DNA of 64,000 nt from Paraburkholderia sabiae (lineage in GTDB: Bacteria; Pseudomonadota; Gammaproteobacteria; Burkholderiales; Burkholderiaceae). A program made the translations under genes and the position numbers. Shown here one piece after another: positions 17,215 to 26,148 of this stretch. The notes below the pieces were generated by a model that made no database searches, was not told where the DNA came from, and saw only the letters and a list, made by a program, of their open reading frames with translations. The stretch lies in the NCBI RefSeq assembly GCF_030412785.1, contig NZ_CP125295.1:4774001-4838000 (forward strand), in the 5' to 3' direction. Position 1 is the first letter of the stretch. Each line of letters begins with the position of its first letter.

Positions 17215-18432
17215 TCAGAAGCGGTGAATAATGCCCGCGCCGACGCCGACCATGCTGCGCGAGGACGAAGGCGTCGAGTTGAAACCGTCGCCGAGCGTTG
17301 CCGTTGCGTTGATGATGGTGCGGCCGTTCGTGCCGAGCGTCTGGCCGTTCGCGCGCTGGTATGCCTGCAGCGCGTAAATGCCCGTGCGCTTGGACAGCGA
17401 GTAGTACTCCGACAGGTTGAACTGCGAGTACGACGCGCTGCTCGTGATGCCATTCGACTGCGTCGCGCGCGTGTACGCATAGCCCGTCGCGAAGTCCCAC
17501 GCTGCCGTCGGCTTCCAGTGCAGCACGATGCCGCCCGAATTCCAGATCGCCAGGTTGCGGTACGACGAGCCGATGCCCGGAATGTACTGCACGTTCGAGT
17601 ACGTTGCCGTGATGTCGAACTGGCTGCTGAACGTGTAGCCCGCGCCGACCGCGAAGCGCTGCTGCGCGCGCGCCGTCTGGAAGCCGTTGGTCACAGCCGA
17701 GACACCCGCCTGCGAGCCGTTGTTCGACGTCGCCGTGTCGGTGCCGAAAGTGCCGCCGTTCACGTTCGAGTTGTTGATCTTCGAGAAGCCGACCGCGATG
17801 CCGATCGGGCCCTGCGCGTATTGCACGGCCGTGCTCCACGTCGAACCCTGATACGCGCTGCCCGGCACGCCCGCGAACGAATACGAGCCGCTGAACTTGA
17901 AGCCGTAGAGTTTCGGCGACATGTACAGCAGTGTGTTGTTCGCGCGATAAATCGTATCGAGACCGTCGACGTCACCCGCGTGCGCGCCGTAGAAACCCGT
18001 GAGCCATGTCGTCGGGCTGTACGGCGACAGCAGCTGGTAGTACGACGCATACTGGCGGCCGGCCGTCAGCGAGCCGTACGCATCGTTCGTCACGCCGACG
18101 AACGCCTGGCGGCTGAACATCAGGTTGGTCGTCGACATCGCGCCGTTGTTCGCGCTGAAGCCTTCTTCCAGCGTGAAGATCGCCTTGGTGCCGCCACCGA
18201 GGTCTTCCGCGCCCTTCAGGCCGAAGCGGCTGCCCGCCCACACGCCCGTGACCATCTTGACTGCCGAGTGGCCGTTCGCGGTCGAACCGAGCGTAGTCGA
18301 ACTCGACTGATAACCAATGCCGTTATCGACGATGCCGTACAGCGTCACGCTGTTCTGTGCGAAGGCAGGCATCGCGGCCAGCACTGCTGCGCAAGCCAGC
18401 GCGAGTTTGACTTCGGGGTAACGTCTTTTCAT
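17215..18432 (-). CDS. Outer-membrane porin (Porin_4 family), second copy
   Basis: 405 aa. The signal peptide (KLALACAAVLAAMPAFA) is followed by QNSVTLYGIVDNGIGYQ, the same mature start as the porin at 14224. The protein ends in GAGIIHRF with the terminal Phe required by the outer-membrane assembly machinery. It is longer than the first porin and clearly diverged, so the two are paralogues rather than a recent duplication. Expected role is a trimeric diffusion channel. A minus-strand terminator follows the stop, and the upstream 210 nt hold its promoter. It lies downstream of the dehydroshikimate dehydratase gene but is separated enough to be independent. Confidence 0.95.
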   Translation of the reverse strand: MKRRYPEVKLALACAAVLAAMPAFAQNSVTLYGIVDNGIGYQSSSTTLGSTANGHSAVKMVTGVWAGSRFGLKGAEDLGGGTKAIFTLEEGFSANNGAMSTTNLMFSRQAFVGVTNDAYGSLTAGRQYASYYQLLSPYSPTTWLTGFYGAHAGDVDGLDTIYRANNTLLYMSPKLYGFKFSGSYSFAGVPGSAYQGSTWSTAVQYAQGPIGIAVGFSKINNSNVNGGTFGTDTATSNNGSQAGVSAVTNGFQTARAQQRFAVGAGYTFSSQFDITATYSNVQYIPGIGSSYRNLAIWNSGGIVLHWKPTAAWDFATGYAYTRATQSNGITSSASYSQFNLSEYYSLSKRTGIYALQAYQRANGQTLGTNGRTIINATATLGDGFNSTPSSSRSMVGVGAGIIHRF

Positions 18433-18642
18433 CTCCTGATCCTTTTATCTTTGAGTGTTATGACGATGCAGAGCATCGCTTTGCCGGCTTCGGACAAACG
18501 GAGACCGTCGCCGCCAGTGCTGCGTGGTAGTACGGGAAAAGCCGAAGTGATGCGGGGAAAGCCGGGTTGCCTGTATGTCGTGTTGCGCGGATCGCTACGG
18601 GTAACCACTAGTACGTCACCCGCGCGATCTCTGTTCGTGCTG

Positions 18643-20541
18643 CTAGCCGTTCTTGCGCTGTGCCTGCGCGGCGAGTCTCACAGGCGCGTTCACCGCGCCG
18701 TATCCGTCATAACCGCCCTTGCGCTGCACGATCTCTAGGAAGAAGCGTCCGTCCATCTGCTCGGTGTACACATGGAAGAATTCGCCGCCCTGCGCGTCCC
18801 GGTCGTAGAGCACGTGAGCGTCTTTCATCATCGAGACCATGCTGTCGGCGAAATCGTATCGCGCTTCAAGGTCATCGTAATAGTTCGACGGGATCCGTAA
18901 TAGCCGAACGTCGCGTGCGCGCAACTGTTCGACGGCCGCGAAGATATCGTCGGTGACAAATGCCACGTGATTCAGACCTGTACCGCGATACGTATGCAGC
19001 GATTGCGCCGTCGACGTGCGCCCGTCCACCGACGCATTGAGAACGATCCTCACCGAGCCGTCGGCGCTGCGCACCGCGCGGCTGCGCACCAGTCCGTAAG
19101 GATCGGGAAGCAACCAGGCCGCCTCGGCTTCGAAGCCGAACACAGCCCTGAAGTAAAGAATCCACGTATCGAGCGTATCGGCGGGCAGATCGAGGCACAC
19201 GTGATCGATACGTTTCAGCTCGCCCTGCCCGGCCGGCTGTCCGTTGGCCTGCGCGTCGAGCACGAAGTCGGCTTCATACAACGTCGGCTCGTCGGGCCGC
19301 GCATCGACGAAGTAATGCAGGCTGCCATCAGGCGCACGCACGCCCGGCACGACGCGTTCGTTCGGGCCGACTCGGCCCGAAAACGGTGCATAGCCGAACG
19401 ACGTCGCGCGCTCGAATACACGCCCGGCATCGTCGACCTGAAACGCCGACGCGCACAGCGACAATCCGTGCCGATGAAAGAACTCGCTCGCAAACGAATC
19501 CGTCTCGGCGTTCAGCACGATCGACGCATCGCCCTGCTGATACAGCGTCACGTCTTTCGAGCGATGCTTGCCCGCCGCATGAAATCCCGCTTCAGCAAAG
19601 CGCTGCGCAAGACGCGGCGCGCTCGTCGAATCGACGGCGAACTCGATGAACTGGAAACCCGAATGCGCGGGCGGCGCAGGCGGCGTGAACAGCGGCTGCG
19701 CATCCTGCGTGACTGTTGATGCGTCACGTCGATGCGCGGCCTGCTCTTCGAGATACAGCAGCGAGCGATAACCGTCGGCAGCCGTCGCTGCCGTCGGCGC
19801 GGCGCGAAAGCCGTCGTTGAAAATCTCCAGCGAAAACGGGCCTTGATAACCCGTCGCCAGCACACGATCCGCGAAGCCTGCGACGTCGAATTCGCCCTGC
19901 CCTGGGAAGCATCGGTAGTGACGGCTCCATTCGAGCACGTCCATCTTTTGCAGCGGCGCATCGGCGATCTGCACGAACGCGATGCGGTCGCCGGGAATGT
20001 CGGCGATGGGATCGATGGGGTCGTCGATCGACAACGTGTGGAAGCTGTCGAGTATCAGCCCGAGATTCGAATGATTGACGGCATCGACGAGCCGCCATGC
20101 GTGGCGATACGAATTCACATACTTGCCCCACGCCAGCGCTTCGAAACCGACGCGCACGCCTTCGCGTTCGGCGAGCAATGCAAGCTCGCCGAGCTGATCG
20201 ACGATCAAACCGTCGTCTGCAATCACGTTTGCGTTGACGTTGCTGCACACGAGCACCAGATCGGTGCCGAGTTCGTGCATCAGCTCGAACTTGCGTTGGG
20301 CGCGGTTCAGATTCTGCGCGAGCCGTTCCTTCGAGACGCCCTCGAAATCGCGGAACGGCTGGAACAGCATGATCTGCAGGCCGAGATCGTCGCAACGCTT
20401 GCGAATGTCGGCGGGCGAGCCGTCGAAATACAGCAGATCGTTCTCGAAGATCTCGACGCCATCGAAGCCGGCCGCGCGAATCGCAGCGAGCTTCTCGACG
20501 AGCGTGCCGCTAACCGACACGGTGGCAATGGAGCGAAGCAT
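18643..20541 (-). CDS. quiC: 3-dehydroshikimate dehydratase (two-domain, QuiC-type)
   Basis: 632 aa. The N-terminal half (about 1-285) is a sugar phosphate isomerase/AP endonuclease 2-type TIM barrel, with conserved segments GFDGVEIFE, FEALAWG and LILDSFHTLS. The C-terminal half (about 295-625) resembles 4-hydroxyphenylpyruvate dioxygenase, with IDHVCLDL, LNHVAFVTDDI and FFLEIVQRKGGYDGYG. This fusion is the QuiC1 form that converts 3-dehydroshikimate to protocatechuate in quinate and shikimate breakdown. It is 35 nt downstream of a BKACE-family gene and so co-transcribed with it, probably under the divergent IclR regulator. Other quinate genes are not in the window, so the pathway link rests on this enzyme. 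Confidence 0.88.
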   Translation of the reverse strand: MLRSIATVSVSGTLVEKLAAIRAAGFDGVEIFENDLLYFDGSPADIRKRCDDLGLQIMLFQPFRDFEGVSKERLAQNLNRAQRKFELMHELGTDLVLVCSNVNANVIADDGLIVDQLGELALLAEREGVRVGFEALAWGKYVNSYRHAWRLVDAVNHSNLGLILDSFHTLSIDDPIDPIADIPGDRIAFVQIADAPLQKMDVLEWSRHYRCFPGQGEFDVAGFADRVLATGYQGPFSLEIFNDGFRAAPTAATAADGYRSLLYLEEQAAHRRDASTVTQDAQPLFTPPAPPAHSGFQFIEFAVDSTSAPRLAQRFAEAGFHAAGKHRSKDVTLYQQGDASIVLNAETDSFASEFFHRHGLSLCASAFQVDDAGRVFERATSFGYAPFSGRVGPNERVVPGVRAPDGSLHYFVDARPDEPTLYEADFVLDAQANGQPAGQGELKRIDHVCLDLPADTLDTWILYFRAVFGFEAEAAWLLPDPYGLVRSRAVRSADGSVRIVLNASVDGRTSTAQSLHTYRGTGLNHVAFVTDDIFAAVEQLRARDVRLLRIPSNYYDDLEARYDFADSMVSMMKDAHVLYDRDAQGGEFFHVYTEQMDGRFFLEIVQRKGGYDGYGAVNAPVRLAAQAQRKNG

Positions 20542-20576
20542 AGTGGGCTCGATGAGAAAACGTACTGAATGCGCGC

Positions 20577-21422
20577 TCAGGCGACGGGCTTGAGCGCCAG
20601 CAGCTCACGCGCCTGTTTCGCCGTCGCGACGGGACGGCCGTATTGCGCGCACAGATCCGCCACGCGCTGCACCAGCTGCGCATTGCTCTTCGTGAGCGTG
20701 TCCTTGTCCCAGCGCACGTTGTCTTCGAGACCCGTGCGGCAATGGCCGCCCATTTCGAGCGTCCAGTGATTCACTTCGAGCTGGTGACGGCCGATGCCTG
20801 CCGCCGTCCACGTCGCCGTCGGCAAGAGCTTCTTCAGTTGCTCGACTTCGAATTCGAGAATCTCGCGGCGCGCAGGCAATGCGTTCTTCACGCCCATCAC
20901 GAACTGCACGTGCACGGGCTCTTTCAGCAAGCCCTGTTGAACGAGATCGACGGTGCTGTACAGCATGGCCAGATCGAAAATTTCGATTTCGGGCTTCACG
21001 TCATGATCGAGCATCGTCTGTGCGAGCATGCGCACGAAATCGGGCGGGTTCTCGTAGACAGTAGTCGGGAAATTCACCGAGCCCGTCGCGAGCGAGGCCA
21101 TGTCGGGACGCAAATCGAGCATCGCGCCGCGCTGTTCGAACGAACGGCCGCGGCCGCCCGTCGAAAACTGGATGATGATGTCCGGGCAATGCTTGCGGAT
21201 GCCCTCTTGCAGCACCGCAAAGCTGTTGCGGTCCGAACTCGAACGCTCTTCTTCGTCGCGCACATGCAGGTGCACGAGCGTCGCGCCCGCTTCATACGCT
21301 TCATGCGTGCTCTCGACCTGCTCGGGCACCGAGATCGGCACGGCCGGATTGTCCTTCTTGCGCGGCACGGAGCCCGTGATCGCGACGGAGATGATGCAGG
21401 GCTGACTCGTTGCTTGACTCAT
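20577..21422 (-). CDS. BKACE-family beta-keto acid cleavage enzyme
   Basis: 281 aa, the usual size for the 3-keto-5-aminohexanoate cleavage (Kce/BKACE) family. Conserved features are VAITGSVP near the N-terminus, the zinc-binding HLHVRD at residues 51-56, and GGHCRTGLEDN near the C-terminus with the catalytic Glu. These zinc enzymes condense a beta-keto acid with acetyl-CoA and split it to acetoacetate and a new acyl-CoA. Substrates vary widely within the family and cannot be read here. It leads the operon with the dehydroshikimate dehydratase and faces an IclR regulator across a 380-bp gap that contains a strong palindrome. Confidence 0.88.
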   Translation of the reverse strand: MSQATSQPCIISVAITGSVPRKKDNPAVPISVPEQVESTHEAYEAGATLVHLHVRDEEERSSSDRNSFAVLQEGIRKHCPDIIIQFSTGGRGRSFEQRGAMLDLRPDMASLATGSVNFPTTVYENPPDFVRMLAQTMLDHDVKPEIEIFDLAMLYSTVDLVQQGLLKEPVHVQFVMGVKNALPARREILEFEVEQLKKLLPTATWTAAGIGRHQLEVNHWTLEMGGHCRTGLEDNVRWDKDTLTKSNAQLVQRVADLCAQYGRPVATAKQARELLALKPVA

Positions 21423-21802
21423 GGCAGAACCTTCTTCGGTGAAACCCGTGTTGCAGGGCGACGCATTCGCTATTCCCGTCGATGCGGCGCCGGCAAGACC
21501 GCGAGCCGCTGAGGTGGCTCAAGAATAGGCAAGCGAGCCAGGTCGGGCAATGCTGGCCAACGCCAAACTGTGCGTTAATCGCACGTTTATGTGCGATTAA
21601 CGCGCGCTTTGCGGGTTTGCACCAGGCACGATGTGGTGGCGCGGATACAGCGGGTGCAAGGATTCGCGCGGTTTTTGGGGTGAATGGACCGGTGTGATTT
21701 GATCGCCCGCGCACGAATCAGCCAACGAAACGCAATTGCCCTACGTGAGCGATAATCGCGCGTATCGATACGTTAGCCGCGCAGAATCAAGGGGTAATTG
21801 CC
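21423..21802. promoter_or_regulatory. Divergent promoter region of BKACE-quiC operon and IclR gene
   Basis: 380 nt between divergent starts. It contains the inverted repeat at 21572-21603, a GAGCGATAATCGCGC element at 21747-21761 and the palindrome CGTATCGATACG at 21761-21772. No gene is supported inside it. Confidence 0.65.
21572..21603. promoter_or_regulatory. Perfect 13-bp inverted repeat, likely IclR-family operator
   Basis: Arms GCGTTAATCGCAC (21572-21584) and GTGCGATTAACGC (21591-21603) are exact reverse complements separated by GTTTAT. The half-site AATCGCAC resembles sites of PcaR/PobR-type regulators. It lies about 150 bp before the BKACE start and 200 bp before the regulator start. 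Confidence 0.7.
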
Positions 21803-22573
21803 ATGAACCGACCGCCATTGGACAAACGCGACTGGATCGCGGGCCTCGAAAAAGGCCTCGCGATCCTCGAGTCGTTCGACAGCGAACACGCGCGCCTCAC
21901 GCCGAGTCAGGCCGCGCAACTGACGGGCATGACGCGCACGGCCGCGCGCCGCTATCTGCTGACGCTCGAACATCTCGGCTATGTGCAGGGCGACGGCAAG
22001 CTGTATGGATTGACGCCACGCGTGCTGCGCGTCGGCTGGTCGTATTTCGATTCGGCGCGTCTGCCGAAAACCGTGCAGCCGTATCTGCAGCAACTGAGCG
22101 CGTCGATCGGCGAATCCGTCTATGTGAGCGTGCTCGACGACTGGGAACTCGTGTTCATCGCGCGTAACGGCACGTCGCGCGTGATGACGACAGGCTTCGT
22201 GCTCGGCGCGCGTGTGCCCGCCCCGCTCACCTCGCCCGGCGTCGTGCTGCTCGCGTATCACCGCGATCAGGACGCGATGCAGACGTGGCTCAACGACACG
22301 TCGCTCGCACCGTTCACGCCGCACACACTGACGAACCGCACGGGTCTGCTCGAAAAGATTCGTCGCGCGCAAGCGGACGGTTTCGCTGTGATCGAACAGC
22401 AACTCGATATCGGCGTGCGTGGTGTGGCCGTGCCGATGAAGAACCGGCATGGCGAAGTGGTCGCCGCACTCAGCACGAACATGCCGATGGGCAAGGAGAC
22501 GTCGGAAGCGGCGCTGCATCGCGTGTTGCGGCCCTTGCAGGAGTCGGCCCTTTCGATGCTCAACGTCCTATAG
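21803..22573 (+). CDS. IclR-family regulator of the PcaR/PobR aromatic-catabolism type
   Basis: 256 aa. The N-terminal winged helix (about 10-75) starts with IAGLEKGLAILESFD and includes TPSQAAQLTGMTRTAARRYLLTL, typical of the PcaR/PcaU/PobR branch. The C-terminal IclR effector domain follows (about 85-250). It is divergent from the BKACE-quiC operon, and a near match to the PcaR site lies about 42 bp before its own start, suggesting autoregulation as well as control of the operon. The likely effector is an aromatic or hydroaromatic acid such as protocatechuate or quinate, an inference from the family and from QuiC. Confidence 0.9.
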   Translation: MNRPPLDKRDWIAGLEKGLAILESFDSEHARLTPSQAAQLTGMTRTAARRYLLTLEHLGYVQGDGKLYGLTPRVLRVGWSYFDSARLPKTVQPYLQQLSASIGESVYVSVLDDWELVFIARNGTSRVMTTGFVLGARVPAPLTSPGVVLLAYHRDQDAMQTWLNDTSLAPFTPHTLTNRTGLLEKIRRAQADGFAVIEQQLDIGVRGVAVPMKNRHGEVVAALSTNMPMGKETSEAALHRVLRPLQESALSMLNVL

Positions 22574-22606
22574 TGAAGGGATAGCGGACGTGGGAGCGAG
22601 CGAATC

Positions 22607-23275
22607 ATGCACCAGCGGTTTGCGGATCGCGCCGACGCGGGCCGTGCGCTCGCCGATCATCTGAAGCAATACGCACGACGCGATGACGTCGTCGTGCTCG
22701 GCTTGCCGCGCGGCGGTGTGCCTGTCGCGTATGAAGTCGCACGCGCGCTCGGTGCGCCCCTCGATGTTTTAGTGGTGCGCAAGCTCGGCGTGCCGTGGCA
22801 ATGCGAACTGGCGATGGGCGCGATCGCATCGGGCGATGCGTTGTATGTGGATGAAGAACTGCTGCGCGAGACGGCTGTGTCCCGTGCTGATTTCGAGCGC
22901 GTACTGGCCGATGAAAAAGTGCAACTCGCGCGACGCGAAGTACTGTTTCGCGATCCGCAGCGCAACAGTATCGACGTGGCGAATCGCATCGCGATCATCG
23001 TCGACGATGGACTCGCGACGGGTGCGTCGATGACAGTCGCAGCACGCGCATTGCGCGCTCGCTCGCCCGCGAAGATCGTCGCTGCGTTGCCCGTTGCACC
23101 ATATGATGCGTCGGCGCGGATCGGCGGCGAGATCGATGAATTCGTCTGTGTGGTGACGCCGGAATCCTTCTTCGCTGTCAGCCAGTTCTATTCCGACTTC
23201 AACGAAACGACCGACGACGATGTGCGCGCAATACTCGCACACGCATCGTCGGCCAGCGGGCCCGCTTCGTCCTGA
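22607..23275 (+). CDS. Phosphoribosyltransferase-fold protein
   Basis: 222 aa. The PRPP-binding loop VDDGLATGAS lies at residues 132-141, preceded by the expected hydrophobic strand. The early LGLPRGGVPVAYEVA segment is the pyrophosphate loop of type I phosphoribosyltransferases. Proteins of this stand-alone type are common in Burkholderiaceae and are annotated as phosphoribosyltransferases; the acceptor base is usually unknown. It begins 33 nt after the IclR gene on the same strand, so readthrough is possible. No functional link to the neighbours is visible. Confidence 0.85.
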   Translation: MHQRFADRADAGRALADHLKQYARRDDVVVLGLPRGGVPVAYEVARALGAPLDVLVVRKLGVPWQCELAMGAIASGDALYVDEELLRETAVSRADFERVLADEKVQLARREVLFRDPQRNSIDVANRIAIIVDDGLATGASMTVAARALRARSPAKIVAALPVAPYDASARIGGEIDEFVCVVTPESFFAVSQFYSDFNETTDDDVRAILAHASSASGPASS

Positions 23276-23351
23276 TCGCACGCGAACTCGCGCCGACCGA
23301 CCTGCAGCGCGAGGGCGCATAGACGCGCCGTCGCTGCCGCAGGCGTTGGAT

Positions 23352-24245
23352 TCATGCAGCGGCTTTCGTCAGATGCAGCGGCAGATAGGCTTGCAGATAA
23401 TCTTCGAAATCCGCGCGCACTTCCGGGTGACGCAGCGCGAATTCGACCGTCGCCTTCAGATAGCCGAGCTTGCTGCCGCAATCGAAACGCGTACCGAAGT
23501 AGCGATACGCGAGCACCTGCTCTTCCGTCAGCAGCGATTGCAGCGCGTCCGTCAATTGCAGTTCGCCGCCCGCACCCGGTTTCAGCGCGCGGATATGCTT
23601 GAAGATGGTCGGCATCAGCACATAGCGGCCGACCACGCCGAGATTCGACGGCGCCTTGTCGGGTGCCGGCTTTTCGACGATGCCCGACAGCTTGATCACG
23701 TCCTCTTCCCACTCCTTGCCGTCGACGACGCCATACGAACGGCTCGCTTCGCGCGCGATCGTTTCGACGCCGACTACCGAGCTGTGATAGTGGTTGAACG
23801 TGTCGACGAGCTGCTTCATCACGGGCTTTTCGCTGTGCAGCAGGTCGTCGGCAAGAATCACTGCAAACGGACTTTCGCCGACGAGCTTTTCCGCGCACAG
23901 CACGGCATGACCCAGACCCAGCGCTTCGGCCTGACGCACATAGAAGCAGTCGACGTTCGCGGGCTTGATGCTGCGTACCAGCTCAAGCAATTGCGCCTTG
24001 CCGCGCGCTTCGAGTTCCGCTTCGATTTCATAGGACTTGTCGAAGTGATCTTCGATGGCGCGCTTGCTGCGGCCCGTGACGAAGATCATTTCGGTGATGC
24101 CTGCTGCGATCGCTTCTTCGACTGCGTACTGGATCAGCGGCTTGTCGACGATGGGCAGCATCTCCTTCGGGCTCGCCTTCGTGGCAGGCAGAAAACGTGT
24201 TCCGAGGCCCGCAACAGGAAAGACGGCTTTGGTGACTTTCAGCAT
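23352..24245 (-). CDS. galU: UTP-glucose-1-phosphate uridylyltransferase
   Basis: 297 aa from ATG 24245, the start typical of Burkholderia GalU ([18 protein letters not shown]). The nucleotide-binding [11 protein letters not shown] signature starts at about residue 14, with EMLPIVDKP and the [15 protein letters not shown] segment following. The enzyme makes UDP-glucose from UTP and glucose-1-phosphate. UDP-glucose feeds BceB directly, and BceC after oxidation to UDP-glucuronate. By position at the end of the polysaccharide locus it corresponds to bceT of the bce-II group. It is transcribed on its own, with a 260-nt gap before the small open frame upstream. Confidence 0.95.
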   Translation of the reverse strand: MLKVTKAVFPVAGLGTRFLPATKASPKEMLPIVDKPLIQYAVEEAIAAGITEMIFVTGRSKRAIEDHFDKSYEIEAELEARGKAQLLELVRSIKPANVDCFYVRQAEALGLGHAVLCAEKLVGESPFAVILADDLLHSEKPVMKQLVDTFNHYHSSVVGVETIAREASRSYGVVDGKEWEEDVIKLSGIVEKPAPDKAPSNLGVVGRYVLMPTIFKHIRALKPGAGGELQLTDALQSLLTEEQVLAYRYFGTRFDCGSKLGYLKATVEFALRHPEVRADFEDYLQAYLPLHLTKAAA

Positions 24246-24505
24246 GGTATGCATTTCCACTCGGTTGGATTGAATGTATGCAATCGCCGTGAGAGGCGGC
24301 GCATTGTCGTGCTGGAAAAGACTAGCGCAAAACTGTTCGAAATTTTGTGCAACGCGGCATCTAAATTATTTCAAATTGTTCGATTGACGATCATTTATTC
24401 CGACATTCGAAAAGCATCGGGAAACAATGACGCCGAATCTTTGAATCGCCTTGCATACGCCGGGTAATTCTTGCCGTTGAGCCGATGCGTGCTGCGCAGA
24501 TGTGG

Positions 24506-24649
24506 CTATTCGTTCTCTTCGAACTGCGGCATCTTTTCCGGATTCATGCGGATACGGCTGATCGGCTCGTTGCGCAGTGCTTCGCGATATGCGGACACGG
24601 CGACGAGCAGCAGCAGCACGACGACGCCGGCGATCAAATGCAGGTTCAT
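24506..24649 (-). CDS. Small single-helix membrane protein (47 aa)
   Basis: A 47-codon frame too short for most gene callers. It starts ATG at 24649 behind AGGGGTGGAG and ends TAG at 24506. The predicted protein begins MNLHLIAGVVVLLLLVAVSA, a clear transmembrane helix, followed by a charged tail with two short motifs, REALRNEPISR and RMNPEKMPQF. Hydrophobic pattern, ribosome-binding site and codon use support a real gene. It lies between galU and the divergent bceS, inside the polysaccharide locus. The product is unknown; it could be an accessory inner-membrane peptide of the export machinery or unrelated. Confidence 0.6.
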   Translation of the reverse strand: MNLHLIAGVVVLLLLVAVSAYREALRNEPISRIRMNPEKMPQFEENE

Positions 24650-24897
24650 GACTCCACCCCTGTCAAAGTTTTCCCGCATCAACGTAACACGAAAAAAACG
24701 TCAAATAATTCAAGCGGCTATGTGGATTTATGCGCGACTCCGGAAATAAAACGGCCATATGTCGATTCAAATTATTCGAATCATTTCTTGCCGTTTTTTT
24801 GCCGGTCTATTCACCTACCATTCGCGTACGTTAGGCACGCGGGCGCGCGGCCTCTTGAAGCCTTGCGCCTTTTCATCCATCAACGATCAAGGACCGC
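24650..24897. promoter_or_regulatory. Upstream region of bceS
   Basis: An AT-rich 248-nt stretch between the small open frame and bceS. It contains an imperfect dyad TTCAAATTATTCGAA at 24766-24780 and a related CAAATAATTCAAG near 24702, elements that recur in the other bce promoter regions. Confidence 0.4.
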
Positions 24898-26079
24898 ATG
24901 AGCGATACAGCACTGGGCGCCAACGGCTCGTCCCTGTCCTTCGCGCCGGCGACGCGCAGTGAGACAAAAGTCGCCGACAAGGAACACGTCATCGACGCGA
25001 TGCGCGGCTTTGCTGCGCTGCTAGTGGCCTATTTTCATTGCCGCCAGGTCGAATGGGTCGGCATGCAGAGCTTTCACCACGTCGCGGGCAAGTCGCTCGA
25101 CCTGAACACGATCGTCGCGTACCTGACTTTGCCGATTGCATGGGGCTCGGCGGGCGTGTCGATTTTTTTCGTCATCAGCGGCTATTGCATTCATCGCAGC
25201 GCCGCGCAAAAGCTCGCGGCGAATCCTGCCTACAGGCTCGACGCGATGAACTTCTGGGCACGCCGCTTCACGCGCATCTATCCCGTGCTGTTCGCCGCTT
25301 TGCTGCTCACGCTGGCGCTCGACTGGGCGAGCCTGCAGTTTCCGCCCGTCAATCACAAGATTCTCGATATCGGTCCGAAGGCCTTTTTCGTCAATCTGTT
25401 TTCGCTGCAAGGCGTGGCCGGCAAGACATATGGCTCCAACGGCGCGCTGTGGACGCTGTCGCTCGAAGTGCAGTTTTACGCTGTATATCCGCTGCTTTTC
25501 GCGTTGCGCAAGCGGCTCGGCATGAACGGCGTGCTCGGTCTCGTTGCGCTCGTCAACATCGCGTCGTACTTCGTGTTCGAGCGCCATGAACTGCAATTCT
25601 TCACGTCGTTCTGGCTCTCGTGGACGCTCGGCGCATGGATCGCCGAATCGCAGGTGAAGCACAACACAGCGCAGAAGCGCATGCCGTGGCTCATGTATGG
25701 CGCGGCGGCAATGTTGACGGCGTTGGGCTGTGCCGCGCTCCACTTCGCCCAGTACTACGCATTCCAGCTGTGGGCGCTGGGCTTCGCGTGCTATCTGAAC
25801 GAAGCGCTCAAGAGCCGGCGTCACAACGACACGCCCGCGATCCGCTTGCTGTCGCGTTTCGGCGATTTCAGCTTCTCGCTGTACTCGATCCATCTGCCGA
25901 TTTTCGTGCTGCTGTCGTCGCTGCTGTATCGCTCGGCGCTGCAGATGTCGATCTTTCCGACCTTCGGCTTTATGCTCGTCGCGCTTGCCGCTGCATGGGT
26001 GTTTTATCGTTGCGTCGAACTGCCTGCGATGAAGTGGTCGGCGAGTTTGAAGCCTGCTGCTGCAAAGCGCATGCACTAA
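24898..26079 (+). CDS. bceS: Polysaccharide acyltransferase (acyltransferase-3 family)
   Basis: 393 aa. The N-terminal segment DAMRGFAALLVAYFHCR has the conserved R-G and H of the acyltransferase-3/OafA family. About ten membrane helices follow, including FFVISGYCIHR, another family signature. Members transfer acetyl or other acyl groups to sugars on the outer side or periplasmic face of the inner membrane. By family and by place in the locus it matches bceS of bce-II, an acyltransferase decorating cepacian. It is transcribed towards bceR, and a shared terminator at 26106-26139 separates the two. Confidence 0.88.
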   Translation: MSDTALGANGSSLSFAPATRSETKVADKEHVIDAMRGFAALLVAYFHCRQVEWVGMQSFHHVAGKSLDLNTIVAYLTLPIAWGSAGVSIFFVISGYCIHRSAAQKLAANPAYRLDAMNFWARRFTRIYPVLFAALLLTLALDWASLQFPPVNHKILDIGPKAFFVNLFSLQGVAGKTYGSNGALWTLSLEVQFYAVYPLLFALRKRLGMNGVLGLVALVNIASYFVFERHELQFFTSFWLSWTLGAWIAESQVKHNTAQKRMPWLMYGAAAMLTALGCAALHFAQYYAFQLWALGFACYLNEALKSRRHNDTPAIRLLSRFGDFSFSLYSIHLPIFVLLSSLLYRSALQMSIFPTFGFMLVALAAAWVFYRCVELPAMKWSASLKPAAAKRMH

Positions 26080-26105
26080 CGACTCAAGCAGATTCAGGCA
26101 AAAAG

Positions 26106-26145
26106 AAAGGCCGGCGCGATACAGATCGCGCCGGCCTTTCTGCTT
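26106..26145. terminator. Bidirectional terminator between bceS and bceR
   Basis: A perfect 15-bp stem, AAAGGCCGGCGCGAT (26106-26120) and ATCGCGCCGGCCTTT (26125-26139), with loop ACAG. A-rich and T-rich flanks allow it to act on both strands of the convergent pair. Confidence 0.9.
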
Positions 26146-26148
26146 TTC

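Noticed and set aside
25021..26076. 351-codon minus-strand frame opposite bceS
   Set aside because: Low-complexity shadow; the acyltransferase on the plus strand carries the conserved catalytic and membrane signatures.
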